This document shows, piece after piece, positions 50,358 to 58,499 of a DNA stretch of 64,000 nucleotides. The first letter of the stretch is position 1, and each line of letters opens with the position of its first letter. The stretch is from positions 283,006 to 347,005 of the forward strand of contig NZ_PJRO01000002.1 in NCBI RefSeq assembly GCF_002858745.1, given 5' to 3'. This stretch comes from Mesorhizobium loti (lineage in GTDB: Bacteria; Pseudomonadota; Alphaproteobacteria; Rhizobiales; Rhizobiaceae). The notes beneath the pieces are model-generated. The model was not told where the DNA came from. It was given only the letters and a program-made list of their open reading frames with translations, and searched no databases. Position numbers and translations under genes: made by a program.

Positions 50358-51068
50358 ATGCTGGCACCGGAAAGCAGAACCCCGAAGTCGGATGAAACGA
50401 CGGTCGTGGACGAAGCGATTATTTCGCGTCGCTCCGTGCGCGCCTTCCTGCCCGATCTGGTTGATGATGCGACGATCCGCGATATCCTGACGGTAGCCTC
50501 ACGCGCGCCATCCGGCACGAACATGCAGCCGTGGAAAGTGTATGTCGTGAAAGGCGAGGTGAAGCAGAAGCTGAGCGCTGCCATCCTGAATTCCGGCATT
50601 CGCGCCGAAAAGGCGGAATGGGACGAATATCGCTATTATCCCGATCAGTTCTTCGAGCCTTATCTCACGCGCCGGCGCGCCAACGGTTTCGGTCTCTACG
50701 GCGCGCTGGGCATCGGCCGGCGCGAGGTCGACAAGATGCGTGCGCAGCATGACCGCAACTTTGTCTTCTTCGATGCCCCAGTCGGCATGATCTTCACCAT
50801 CGACCGTCGGCTCAACCAGGGCTCGTGGATCGACTATGGCATGTTCCTGGAAAACATCATGATCGCTGCTCGGGCGAGGGGGTTGCATACCTGCCCGCAG
50901 GCGGCTTTCGCGCCCTATCACCGGCAGATCCGCCCGGTGCTGGATATTTCCGAAGAAGAAATCGTCGTGTGCGGGATGGCGATCGGCCATGAAGATACGT
51001 CAAAGCCCGAAAGCACCTTCCGTACCGACCGCGCGCCGCTGGAGGAGTGGGTGAGGTTTGTTGGGTGA
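50358..51068 (+). CDS. Nitroreductase-family flavoprotein
   Basis: The 236-residue FMN protein begins with IISRRSVRAFLPDLVDDATI and SRAPSGTNMQPWKVYVVKG, the FMN-binding N-terminal motifs of the nitroreductase family, and has GMFLENIMIAARARGLHTCP plus VVCGMAIGHED at the C-terminal side. It likely uses NAD(P)H to reduce nitro-aromatic or quinone substrates. ATG 50358 is preferred (AAGAG about six bases upstream); ATG 50331 is possible. It is divergent from the XRE-cupin regulator. Confidence 0.9.
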   Translation: MLAPESRTPKSDETTVVDEAIISRRSVRAFLPDLVDDATIRDILTVASRAPSGTNMQPWKVYVVKGEVKQKLSAAILNSGIRAEKAEWDEYRYYPDQFFEPYLTRRRANGFGLYGALGIGRREVDKMRAQHDRNFVFFDAPVGMIFTIDRRLNQGSWIDYGMFLENIMIAARARGLHTCPQAAFAPYHRQIRPVLDISEEEIVVCGMAIGHEDTSKPESTFRTDRAPLEEWVRFVG

Positions 51069-51154
51069 AGTGAGTAGGGAATAGTGAGTAGCGAATAGGG
51101 TTGAGAGACCTGCCGAGGTAAGATCGTCACTACTCACTACTCACTACTCACTAC
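51069..51154. repeat. Tandem and inverted 9-10-base repeats between converging genes
   Basis: The left part holds two copies of GTGAGTAG-type units, at about 51070 and 51084. The right part (51127-51154) is a tandem array of CTACTCA units, their inverse complement. Together they can form a stem-loop that may terminate both the nitroreductase and the MFS gene. The last codons and the stop of the MFS gene lie inside the array. Confidence 0.6.
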
Positions 51155-52579
51155 CGCATGCCCACTCACATGTTGACCGTCCTGGGGCTTCAGCCGGCGA
51201 TAGGCGAGCAGGGCGCAGAGCGTTATCAAGGCTTCGATCACGAACAGCACGCGGAAGTCAGCGACAGAGGCGTGTCCTCCCGCACCCGCGAGGAACGACA
51301 GAACCGCCGCGGCAATGCCAACGCCGATAGCGACCCCAAGCTGCCAGAGGATGTAATAAAGCGCGCTGAAACGGGCGAGTTGCTCAGGCTCGATATCGGC
51401 GTAGGCGAGATTGCCGGTCGAGGCCCACTGCACCGAGCGGAATACTCCAAACATGAAAATGTAGGTCAGCACGATCCACACCGGGGTCGTCACCTGGATA
51501 AGGGCAAAGCCGGCGACGAGTGCAGCGACGATCGGGGTGTTGGTGACCAGAACGCGGCGGAAACCGTATCGCTTCAACATGGCGGGCATCACAAAGCGGG
51601 TGAGCAGCGAGCCGACGGCAGCCATGAAAGTGAGCGACCCCGCATGAACGGCAGTCATGCCGAAGCCAAGCTGGAACATCAGCGGCAAAATGAAGACGAC
51701 CGAGCTCAGGCCGATCGTATCCAGGCCGCCACCGGTCAGGAAAGCGACGCGGAAGGTGCGGATGCGCAAGAGCCTGAGATCCAGGACGGGATTGCGTGCC
51801 CGCAGCAGATAGAAGACCGCGAAGCCGAGCAGGACGACGGCGAGAGTAACCTGCGCCGCAATCAAGCTGCCCGCCATGTCCTTGGCGGCGAGCGAATCCA
51901 TGCCGAGCACCAGAAGCACCATGCCTACGCCGACAAGGGCAAAGCCGGGGAAATCGAATGGAGTTGGGATCGGCTTCCTGGATGTTGGAAACAGGGCCGC
52001 TGCCAGCAGGAGCGCGGCCAGCGCCAGCGGCACGTTGATGAAGAAGATCCAGCGCCAGGAAATGTAGGTTGTAAGCGCGCCGCCGACGAGCGGGCCGACC
52101 AGAGGTCCTGACTGGCCAGCCAGCGAGATGTACATGTTGATTTTCAGCGTGCGATTGCGCGGAAAGCTTTGCAGCACGACGATCTGGCCAAGCGTGCCCA
52201 TCAGTGCGCCGCCAAATCCCTGCAAGGCGCGGGCTCCGACCAGCGTCCACATGTCGTTGGCGATGCCGCATAGGGCGGAAGCGACGCCGAAGACGATCAG
52301 CGCGAAGCAATAGGCGTTACGCAGGCCGAAGCGATCCGCGGCCCAGCCGCCCAGGGGCATCATGATGATGAGGCTGGCGACATAGGCGGTGACCAGCAGG
52401 CCGAGCTGGCTTGGCGGGCGCGCCAGCGTTTCACCGATGCCAGGAAGGGCGGTAACGACCACGTTCTGGTCGAGGCTGGTCATGAAGACGCCACAGGCGA
52501 CGGTAACCGGAATGAGCAGCGAAACACTGTCCGGCGGATCGACGCGGCCGGCTACGGTCGCGGAATTCTGAGTATCCAT
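51137..52579 (-). CDS. DHA2-family MFS multidrug exporter
   Basis: The 480-residue protein has 12-14 membrane helices and DHA2 signatures. These are LDQNVVVTALPGIGETL near the start (motif D-like), GGWAADRFGLRNAYCFAL (motif A), GARALQGFGGALMGTLGQIV (motif B) and GQSGPLVGPLVGGALTTY with WRWIFFINVPLALAA (motif C). Such proteins export drugs or metabolites using the proton gradient. The terminal residues VVSSE are encoded by the tandem repeat at 51127-51154, so the C-terminus may vary between strains. Confidence 0.9.
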   Translation of the reverse strand: MDTQNSATVAGRVDPPDSVSLLIPVTVACGVFMTSLDQNVVVTALPGIGETLARPPSQLGLLVTAYVASLIIMMPLGGWAADRFGLRNAYCFALIVFGVASALCGIANDMWTLVGARALQGFGGALMGTLGQIVVLQSFPRNRTLKINMYISLAGQSGPLVGPLVGGALTTYISWRWIFFINVPLALAALLLAAALFPTSRKPIPTPFDFPGFALVGVGMVLLVLGMDSLAAKDMAGSLIAAQVTLAVVLLGFAVFYLLRARNPVLDLRLLRIRTFRVAFLTGGGLDTIGLSSVVFILPLMFQLGFGMTAVHAGSLTFMAAVGSLLTRFVMPAMLKRYGFRRVLVTNTPIVAALVAGFALIQVTTPVWIVLTYIFMFGVFRSVQWASTGNLAYADIEPEQLARFSALYYILWQLGVAIGVGIAAAVLSFLAGAGGHASVADFRVLFVIEALITLCALLAYRRLKPQDGQHVSGHAVVSSE

Positions 52580-52733
52580 GGGTGAACGAAGTCGAAGTGC
52601 CGGCCTTTTCGATCAATCGACGGCGGCCGAAACCGTCGATTCTTTCAACTATCGAGCCCGCACCAGTTTGTCTCAAGCGACAGGACGAGCTCTTCGTAAG
52701 GCCAGCTCGACACTACGGGCAGGACCTCGCCGT

Positions 52734-53120
52734 CTAGCGTGCCGGCATATGGGCCATGCATTCGAGCTCAAGCTGGGCGTCGAGCGCAAGGCCATTCGCC
52801 CCGAAGGCAGAGCGCGCCGGCAACCGGTCAGGGGCGAAATATTCGAGATAGACCCGGTTGAAATCGCCCCATTTCGACATGTCGGCCAGCATGACCGTGC
52901 ATTTGAAGATGTCGGCGAAGCCAAGCCCGTTTTCCCGCAACACGGTGTCGATGTTTTCCATTGTCTGGCGTGTTTCGGCCTCGATGCCTCCCGGCACCAG
53001 TTCCAGTTTGCCGGGTACGTTGCCGAGCGCACCTGACAGATAGAGGATATCGCCGACACGCACAGCCTGGCTGAAGGGAAGCTTTGCTGCCTTGGCCGCC
53101 GGTGAATTGATGAATTCCAT
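52734..53120 (-). CDS. RidA-family (YjgF/UK114) protein
   Basis: The 128-residue protein shows LPFSQAVRVGDILYLSGALG, TRQTMENIDTVLRENGLGFA, DIFKCTVMLADMSKWGDFNR and VYLEYFAPDRLPARSAFGAN, then LDAQLELECMAHMP at the end. It is a complete RidA-like unit, including the arginine context in LPARSA. It follows the sarcosine oxidase operon on the same strand (25 bases after soxG). It may therefore clear reactive imine or enamine by-products of amine oxidation, which is an inference from position. Confidence 0.9.
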   Translation of the reverse strand: MEFINSPAAKAAKLPFSQAVRVGDILYLSGALGNVPGKLELVPGGIEAETRQTMENIDTVLRENGLGFADIFKCTVMLADMSKWGDFNRVYLEYFAPDRLPARSAFGANGLALDAQLELECMAHMPAR

Positions 53121-53144
53121 GACGCGGCTTCCTCGTTCTCGATT

Positions 53145-53732
53145 TCAGGCGACTTCGTATCCAACTTCTTCCGCCGCATGCCCCAGCGCCTTCCAGAAGG
53201 AGCGCGCAAAGGAGCGGAAGACGTAGATGTCGAAACGGTCGCCACCCGTTCTTTGGATCTGCGCGAAGACGTCGTGATGCGTGGTCGAACGTGCCGCGCC
53301 GAGAGGAAAGGCGGGTAGGGCAAAGTCGATGGCGAAGAATTTCGCCAGGACCCATTCAGCCTCTGGCCCTTCGATGCGGATGGCCGTCCGGCCATGCGAC
53401 AGTTCCGTCACGGTGCCGACCGCTGGCGCGATCGCCTTGGCGAGCGCGGCGGCGAGGCCTTCCGCCTCGTCGACGACGGTGAATTTGCCCGGCGCAAAGC
53501 CGAAGGCAGCCTTTTCGCCATCAACGACACCGCCGCCAGCGCCGTCCGGTAAGGCAAGGCCCGTCACCTTGCGGATGGCGGCGATGGCGCGCGCTTCCTC
53601 CCCAGGCCAGGCTGCGACCTGGACGATCGAATCCGGGCGTGTCTCGGACAGGATCACACCGACGCCGTCCTCGAAGCGGCCATGCGAGCCCGGACGATAG
53701 ACGGGTTCCAATGGCGAAAGGCGCTCAACCAT
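53145..53732 (-). CDS. soxG: Sarcosine oxidase gamma subunit
   Basis: SoxG is the gamma subunit of heterotetrameric sarcosine oxidase. It is a GcvT-like small protein that helps assemble the complex. The 195-residue protein has ILSETRPDSIVQVAAWPGEE, ELSHGRTAIRIEGPEAEWVL, TTHHDVFAQIQRTGGDRFDI and VFRSFARSFWKALGHAAEEV. It overlaps the soxA stop by eight bases. It is the last gene of soxBDAG before RidA. Confidence 0.95.
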   Translation of the reverse strand: MVERLSPLEPVYRPGSHGRFEDGVGVILSETRPDSIVQVAAWPGEEARAIAAIRKVTGLALPDGAGGGVVDGEKAAFGFAPGKFTVVDEAEGLAAALAKAIAPAVGTVTELSHGRTAIRIEGPEAEWVLAKFFAIDFALPAFPLGAARSTTHHDVFAQIQRTGGDRFDIYVFRSFARSFWKALGHAAEEVGYEVA

Positions 53733-56718
53733 GCATGCGGCTCCCTTCCGGGTCGAAGAAGTGATTGCTGACGATTTCGACGGGGCCGAAGCGCTTGCGC
53801 AATGGATCGGAGACATAAGCGCGCGTGCCATGACGACCCTTGCCGCCCTGAACGAGCGCCAGAGCGATGTATTTGCCGAGCGCCGGCGCGTAGCAGCACG
53901 CGGTGATATGGCCGATCGAACCGTGCGGATTTTCCGGATCGAGTTCGTCGACGATATGCGCGCCACCATTGAGCGGCCGGTTGTCGAGAGCGACGATGCC
54001 GACGAGTTGCAGACGGTCGGCGGCAATCAGCCCTTCGCGATCCATCATGGCCGAGCCGATGAAGGGCTTTTTCTTCGAAAGCATCCAGTCGAGATGCAGG
54101 TCACGCGCGGTCGTGCGGCCATCGATCTCGGCACCGGTGACGTGACCCTTCTCGATGCGCAGTGTGCCGAGCGCTTCCAGCCCATAAGCCACAAGGTCGA
54201 AAGGCTTGCCTGCCTCAATCAGCGCTTCCCAGACATGGGTACCGTATCCGGCGCCGCAGTAGACCTCGAAGGCCATTTCTCCGGAGAACGACAGGCGGCA
54301 GATCATCACCGGAACGCCGGCAATCTCGCCGTGGACGATGCCCATGAAAGGTAACGCGGCATTGTCCACCGCAGTGCCCTTGACGCAGGCTGTGAGGATT
54401 TCCCTCGCCTTCGGCCCGCCGATCGCGGCACCAGCCCATTCGTCGGTGACGGAGGTGACGGTGACCTTCAGTTCCGGCCAGATCACATCGAGGAAATACT
54501 CCAGATGCTGCATCACCTTGCCGGCATTGGCCGTCGTGGTGGTCATCAGGAAATCGTCCTGGCCGAGACGCCAGGTGGTGCCGTCGTCGAAGGCAACGCC
54601 ATCCTCGCGCAGCATCAGCCCGTAACGCGCCTTGCCGACCGGCAGGGTCGAGAAGAGGTTGGTGTAGACGCGGTCAAGCAATTCCGCGGCGTCCGGGCCT
54701 TGAACCGCGATCTTGCCAAGCGTCGAGACATCGACAATGCCGGCTGTCTCGCGCACGGCCCTGGCTTCCCGCACATAGGCCTGCTCAACCGTTTCTCCGG
54801 CGTGACCGTAGATCATGGGCCGGAACCAGAGGCCGGCGGAATACATCGTCGCGTCTTGGGCAAGGTGCCAGTCGTGCATCGGCGTCAACCGTTCTGGCTT
54901 CAGGTCGCCATACCGTTCCGCCGCCAGAGAACCGATGGAAACGGCCGTATAGGGTGGACGAAAGCGTGTCGTGCCGACTTCCGGGATAGGCTTGCCGAGC
55001 GCTTCGGCCATGATGGCCAGACCCGGAACGTTGGAGCTTTTGCCCTGGTCCGTCGCCATGCCGAGTGTGGTGTAGCGCTTCAGATGCTCGACCGAGATGA
55101 AGCCTTCGCGGTGGGCCAGACGCACGTCATCGGCGGTAACGTCGTGCTGGAAGTCGACGAAACTCTTGCCCTCGGCCTTGATTTCGAACACCGGCGCCGG
55201 TTCGGCATTGATAGAGGCCGGCTCGATTGCAGGGTGTTCGATGGCCCGTGCCCTGCCTCCCGCCGCGGCAAGGCCGGCTGCGTGGCCTTCGACGATTGCA
55301 TCGGCGGTCGCGAGGTGCCCGGTGAAAGCGCCAGCGCCGCTCCAGTCCTGCGTCGGTTGCGGCGGCAGGAAGGCTTGCAGCTTCTCATCCCATTCAGGCT
55401 TCGCACCGGCCTGGCTGGCCAGATGCAGCACTGGCGACCATCCGCCGGACACCAGCAGGCAATCGGTCTGAATACTGCGCTGTTCGCCGGTCAGCGTTCC
55501 GCTCGCGCCATCCAGCCGCTGAACCCGGATGCCGTTCAGTGTTTTACCACCGTCGGTCGCCGATACAGCGTGACCCGCAATCAGTTCCGCGCCGGCCGAC
55601 GCGGCCAGTGCGCGCGCCTGGTCGGAAATATCGGTGCGGACATCGATAATTGTCGCGACATTGGCGCCGGCCTTCTTGAGGCTTGCGGCTGCCTGGTAGG
55701 CAGTATCGTTGTTGGTGAAGAGCGTGATCTTTTCACCCGGCAGCACACCGAACTGGTTAGTGTAGCGCTGCGCGGCACTGGCCAGCATGACGCCGGGCCG
55801 ATCGTTGCCCGGGAAGACGAGGGGCCGTTCCAAAGCACCGGTGGCGAGCACGACCGACTTGGCGCGGATGGTCCAATGGCGATGGCGCGGTTCGCCGCGC
55901 GCCGTCGTTTCCTTATGGTCCGAAACACGCTCCAGGGCAGCCAGCGTGTTGCCGTCATAATAACCCCAAACCGCGGTGCGGGGCAGCAGACGGACATTGT
56001 TGCGACCCTTGAGGCTGTTGACGATTTCACTTGCCCAGTCCGCAGCTCGCGCTCCGTCAATGGTTTCACCGGACCAGTTGGCCGATCCGCCGAAACGCGG
56101 GTCGAGTTCCGCCAGGATGACGCGGGCGCCACTGTCTGCGGCGGCCTTGGCGGCCATCAGCCCTGCAGGGCCCGAACCCACCACCAGCACGTCGCAGAAA
56201 GCGTTCATGCGTTCATAGCGGGAATCGTCAGCCACCGTGCCGGCGCGGCCGAGGCCGGCGGCACGACGGATGAAGTGCTCACAGAACATCCAGAAACGGG
56301 TGCCTTTCAGCGGCCCGACCACCGGTCCCATGAAGGTCTTGTAGTAGAAGCCGGCGCCGATGACCTTGCTCGCAAGCTGATTGATCGCACCGATATCCCA
56401 GTTGAGTGAAGGGAAGCGGTTCTGACTCTCGGCTCGCAGGCCGTCATAGATCTCGATGGCGGTCGCAGGAATATTCGGCTCCCGCGCGGTGCCACGCAGG
56501 ATGGTGACGAGCGCGTTCGGTTCATCCATACCGGCGCTCAGAATGCCACGCGGCCGGTGATATTTGAAGGAGCGCCCCATAAGCGTGATGCCACTGGCAA
56601 GCAACGCCGACGCCAGTGTGTCGCCGACGTGGCCTGTGAAAGGCACGCCGTCGAAGGTAAAGCGGACGGTCTTCAGCCGGTCGATCTGACCGCCGGTTTC
56701 ATTGCGGCGCGGGCTCAT
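53725..56718 (-). CDS. soxA: Sarcosine oxidase alpha subunit
   Basis: The 997-residue alpha subunit carries an N-terminal ferredoxin-like domain (FDGVPFTGHVGDTLASALLA). It also has an NAD-binding disulfide-reductase-like module (CDVLVVGSGPAGLMAAKAAA, VLATGALERPLVFPGNDRPG) and a C-terminal GcvT folate-binding half (CRLSFSGEMAFEVYCGAGYG, EALGTLRIEKGHVTGAEIDG). The enzyme oxidises sarcosine to glycine and passes the methyl carbon to tetrahydrofolate, releasing hydrogen peroxide. It overlaps soxD by four bases and soxG by eight. Confidence 0.97.
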   Translation of the reverse strand: MSPRRNETGGQIDRLKTVRFTFDGVPFTGHVGDTLASALLASGITLMGRSFKYHRPRGILSAGMDEPNALVTILRGTAREPNIPATAIEIYDGLRAESQNRFPSLNWDIGAINQLASKVIGAGFYYKTFMGPVVGPLKGTRFWMFCEHFIRRAAGLGRAGTVADDSRYERMNAFCDVLVVGSGPAGLMAAKAAADSGARVILAELDPRFGGSANWSGETIDGARAADWASEIVNSLKGRNNVRLLPRTAVWGYYDGNTLAALERVSDHKETTARGEPRHRHWTIRAKSVVLATGALERPLVFPGNDRPGVMLASAAQRYTNQFGVLPGEKITLFTNNDTAYQAAASLKKAGANVATIIDVRTDISDQARALAASAGAELIAGHAVSATDGGKTLNGIRVQRLDGASGTLTGEQRSIQTDCLLVSGGWSPVLHLASQAGAKPEWDEKLQAFLPPQPTQDWSGAGAFTGHLATADAIVEGHAAGLAAAGGRARAIEHPAIEPASINAEPAPVFEIKAEGKSFVDFQHDVTADDVRLAHREGFISVEHLKRYTTLGMATDQGKSSNVPGLAIMAEALGKPIPEVGTTRFRPPYTAVSIGSLAAERYGDLKPERLTPMHDWHLAQDATMYSAGLWFRPMIYGHAGETVEQAYVREARAVRETAGIVDVSTLGKIAVQGPDAAELLDRVYTNLFSTLPVGKARYGLMLREDGVAFDDGTTWRLGQDDFLMTTTTANAGKVMQHLEYFLDVIWPELKVTVTSVTDEWAGAAIGGPKAREILTACVKGTAVDNAALPFMGIVHGEIAGVPVMICRLSFSGEMAFEVYCGAGYGTHVWEALIEAGKPFDLVAYGLEALGTLRIEKGHVTGAEIDGRTTARDLHLDWMLSKKKPFIGSAMMDREGLIAADRLQLVGIVALDNRPLNGGAHIVDELDPENPHGSIGHITACCYAPALGKYIALALVQGGKGRHGTRAYVSDPLRKRFGPVEIVSNHFFDPEGSRMHG

Positions 56719-57017
56719 GCCTTCGCTCCCGGCTTTCGGCGCTCGGTTGCGCGACGATGGGTGTCGCCGCGCACCGGTATGGCGCTGGAAACGACATGAG
56801 AGAGCGTGTTGCGCACCACACGGATGTGGCTGCGGCAGCCGCCTGAATGCTGCCAGATCTCGTTGTGGTCACCGGCAGGATTCTGCCGATCGTAGACATA
56901 TTCGTTCCAGGCCTGCAGGTCCTGAGAATTGGCAGCAGGGCGCTGGCGGTTGCCGTCGCCCTGATAGGTGAATTCGGACACGTCTCGCGGGCCGCAATAG
57001 GGGCAAGTGAGCAGCAT
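56715..57017 (-). CDS. soxD: Sarcosine oxidase delta subunit
   Basis: The 100-residue delta subunit has the zinc site formed by the N-terminal CPYCGPRD and later His/Cys residues (SGGCRSHIRVVRNTLSH). FTYQGDGNRQRPA and WNEYVYDRQNPAGDHNEIWQ are diagnostic. It starts nine bases after the soxB stop and overlaps soxA (ATGA), consistent with stoichiometric production of the four subunits. Confidence 0.95.
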   Translation of the reverse strand: MLLTCPYCGPRDVSEFTYQGDGNRQRPAANSQDLQAWNEYVYDRQNPAGDHNEIWQHSGGCRSHIRVVRNTLSHVVSSAIPVRGDTHRRATERRKPGAKA

Positions 57018-57025
57018 GATCAGTC

Positions 57026-58285
57026 CTAATGCAGGCGGGGCGTGGCGCCCTGGCCCTTTTCGTCGATGACGGTACCGCGATGGAAGCGATCGAGCGTGAA
57101 GGCGGCGTTGAGTTCATGCGGCTCGTCGCGAGCGATCGTATGGGCGAAGCAGAAGCCTGAGGCGGGAGTTGCCTTGAAGCCGCCGTAGCACCAGCCGCAA
57201 TTGAGATACATGCCGGGCAAGGGGCCTGCCGTGATGATGGGAGAGCCGTCCATCGACATGTCGCAGACACCAGCCCAGGAGCGCAGCATGCGCACGCTGG
57301 CAAGGCTCGGGAACAGCGCCACCATCTCTGCCATCACCTCTTCCACGATCGGCAGGTTGCCGCGCTGGGCGTAGGAATTGTAGCCGTCGAGGTCGCCGCC
57401 ATAAATCAGGCCGCCCTTGTCGGACTGACCCATATAGAAATGGCCCATGCCGAAGGTGACGACGGTGTCGAGGAACGGCTTCAGCGATTCCGAGACGAAG
57501 GCCTGCAGAACGTGGCTTTCAATGGGCAGCCGGTCAATGCCGGCAAGCTGCATGACGCGGCCGGTGCTGCCGGCAGCGGCCACAGCCACCTTCTTGGCGC
57601 GGATTTCGCCGCGGGTGGTGACGACGCCGGTAACGCGATCGCCGTCCCGCAAGAAACCGGTGACTTCGCAATTCTCCAATATGTCGACGCCGCGCCGGTC
57701 GGCGCCGCGTGCATAACCCCAGGCGACGGCATCATGGCGGGCTGTGCCGGCGCGCGGCTGCATCAGGCCGCCGAGAATGGGAAAACGCGCGCTGGCTGAC
57801 ACGTCGATTGCCGGCATCAGCCGCTTGATCTCGGCAATCGACATCAATTCGGCATCGACACCCTGGTGGCGCATGGAGTTGCCCCGGCGGGCATAGTCGT
57901 CGAATTGGGCCGGCGTGTGCGCGAGGTTGAGAACGCCACGCTGCGAGAACATGACATTGTAGTTGAGGTCGTGGGAGAGGTTCTCCCATAGCTTCATCGA
58001 ATGTTCGTAGAAGCGGGTGTTCGGCGGCAGCAGATAGTTGGAACGCACGGCCGTGGTGTTGCGGCCGACATTGCCGGAGCCGAGATAACCTTTCTCGACC
58101 ACTGCGACATTGGTTATGCCGTGTTCCTTGGCGAGATAGTAGGCGGTTGCAAGACCATGGCCACCACCGCCGATGATCACGACATCATAGGAGGCCTTGG
58201 GGGCAGGCTTGCGCCAGGCGGGCTTCCAATCCTTGTTGCCGGACAGCGCATTGCGCAGCAGCGAGAGAGCCGAATATTCCGCCAT
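57026..58285 (-). CDS. soxB: Sarcosine oxidase beta subunit
   Basis: The 419-residue beta subunit contains the FAD-binding start SYDVVIIGGGGHGLATAYYL, VEKGYLGSGNVGRNTTAVRS, and TARHDAVAWGYARGADRRGV, whose histidine corresponds to the residue that carries the covalent FMN in characterised enzymes. The catalytic site for sarcosine oxidation lies here. ATG 58285 follows GGAG by six bases and starts MAEYSALSLLRNALSGN, the usual N-terminus; ATG 58327 would add 14 residues. First gene of soxBDAG. Confidence 0.97.
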   Translation of the reverse strand: MAEYSALSLLRNALSGNKDWKPAWRKPAPKASYDVVIIGGGGHGLATAYYLAKEHGITNVAVVEKGYLGSGNVGRNTTAVRSNYLLPPNTRFYEHSMKLWENLSHDLNYNVMFSQRGVLNLAHTPAQFDDYARRGNSMRHQGVDAELMSIAEIKRLMPAIDVSASARFPILGGLMQPRAGTARHDAVAWGYARGADRRGVDILENCEVTGFLRDGDRVTGVVTTRGEIRAKKVAVAAAGSTGRVMQLAGIDRLPIESHVLQAFVSESLKPFLDTVVTFGMGHFYMGQSDKGGLIYGGDLDGYNSYAQRGNLPIVEEVMAEMVALFPSLASVRMLRSWAGVCDMSMDGSPIITAGPLPGMYLNCGWCYGGFKATPASGFCFAHTIARDEPHELNAAFTLDRFHRGTVIDEKGQGATPRLH

Positions 58286-58499
58286 GCCAACTCCATCCCG
58301 AATCCGCATGCGGTTCGGATAGCCCATTTCAGCGAGAGACTATAGAGCCAGCCGAGCCGCCAAAGCCAGAATTGCGCCACGGCTTTTCGACTGGCCGACC
58401 AGCGTGTTCAGACGTGAAGCTGCTTGCTCCGCCCCAATGCCGTCTCTATCAAGGGCAAGATTTCGCAGCCTTGATGGTTGCTTCGCGGGTTGCCGGTCC

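Noticed and set aside
51127..51154. Possible CRISPR array
   Set aside because: The repeat unit is only about nine bases and there are no spacers; it is a simple tandem array.
54505..56409. 634-residue plus-strand frame opposite soxA
   Set aside because: It is antisense to a full-length SoxA and has no motif or plausible start site.
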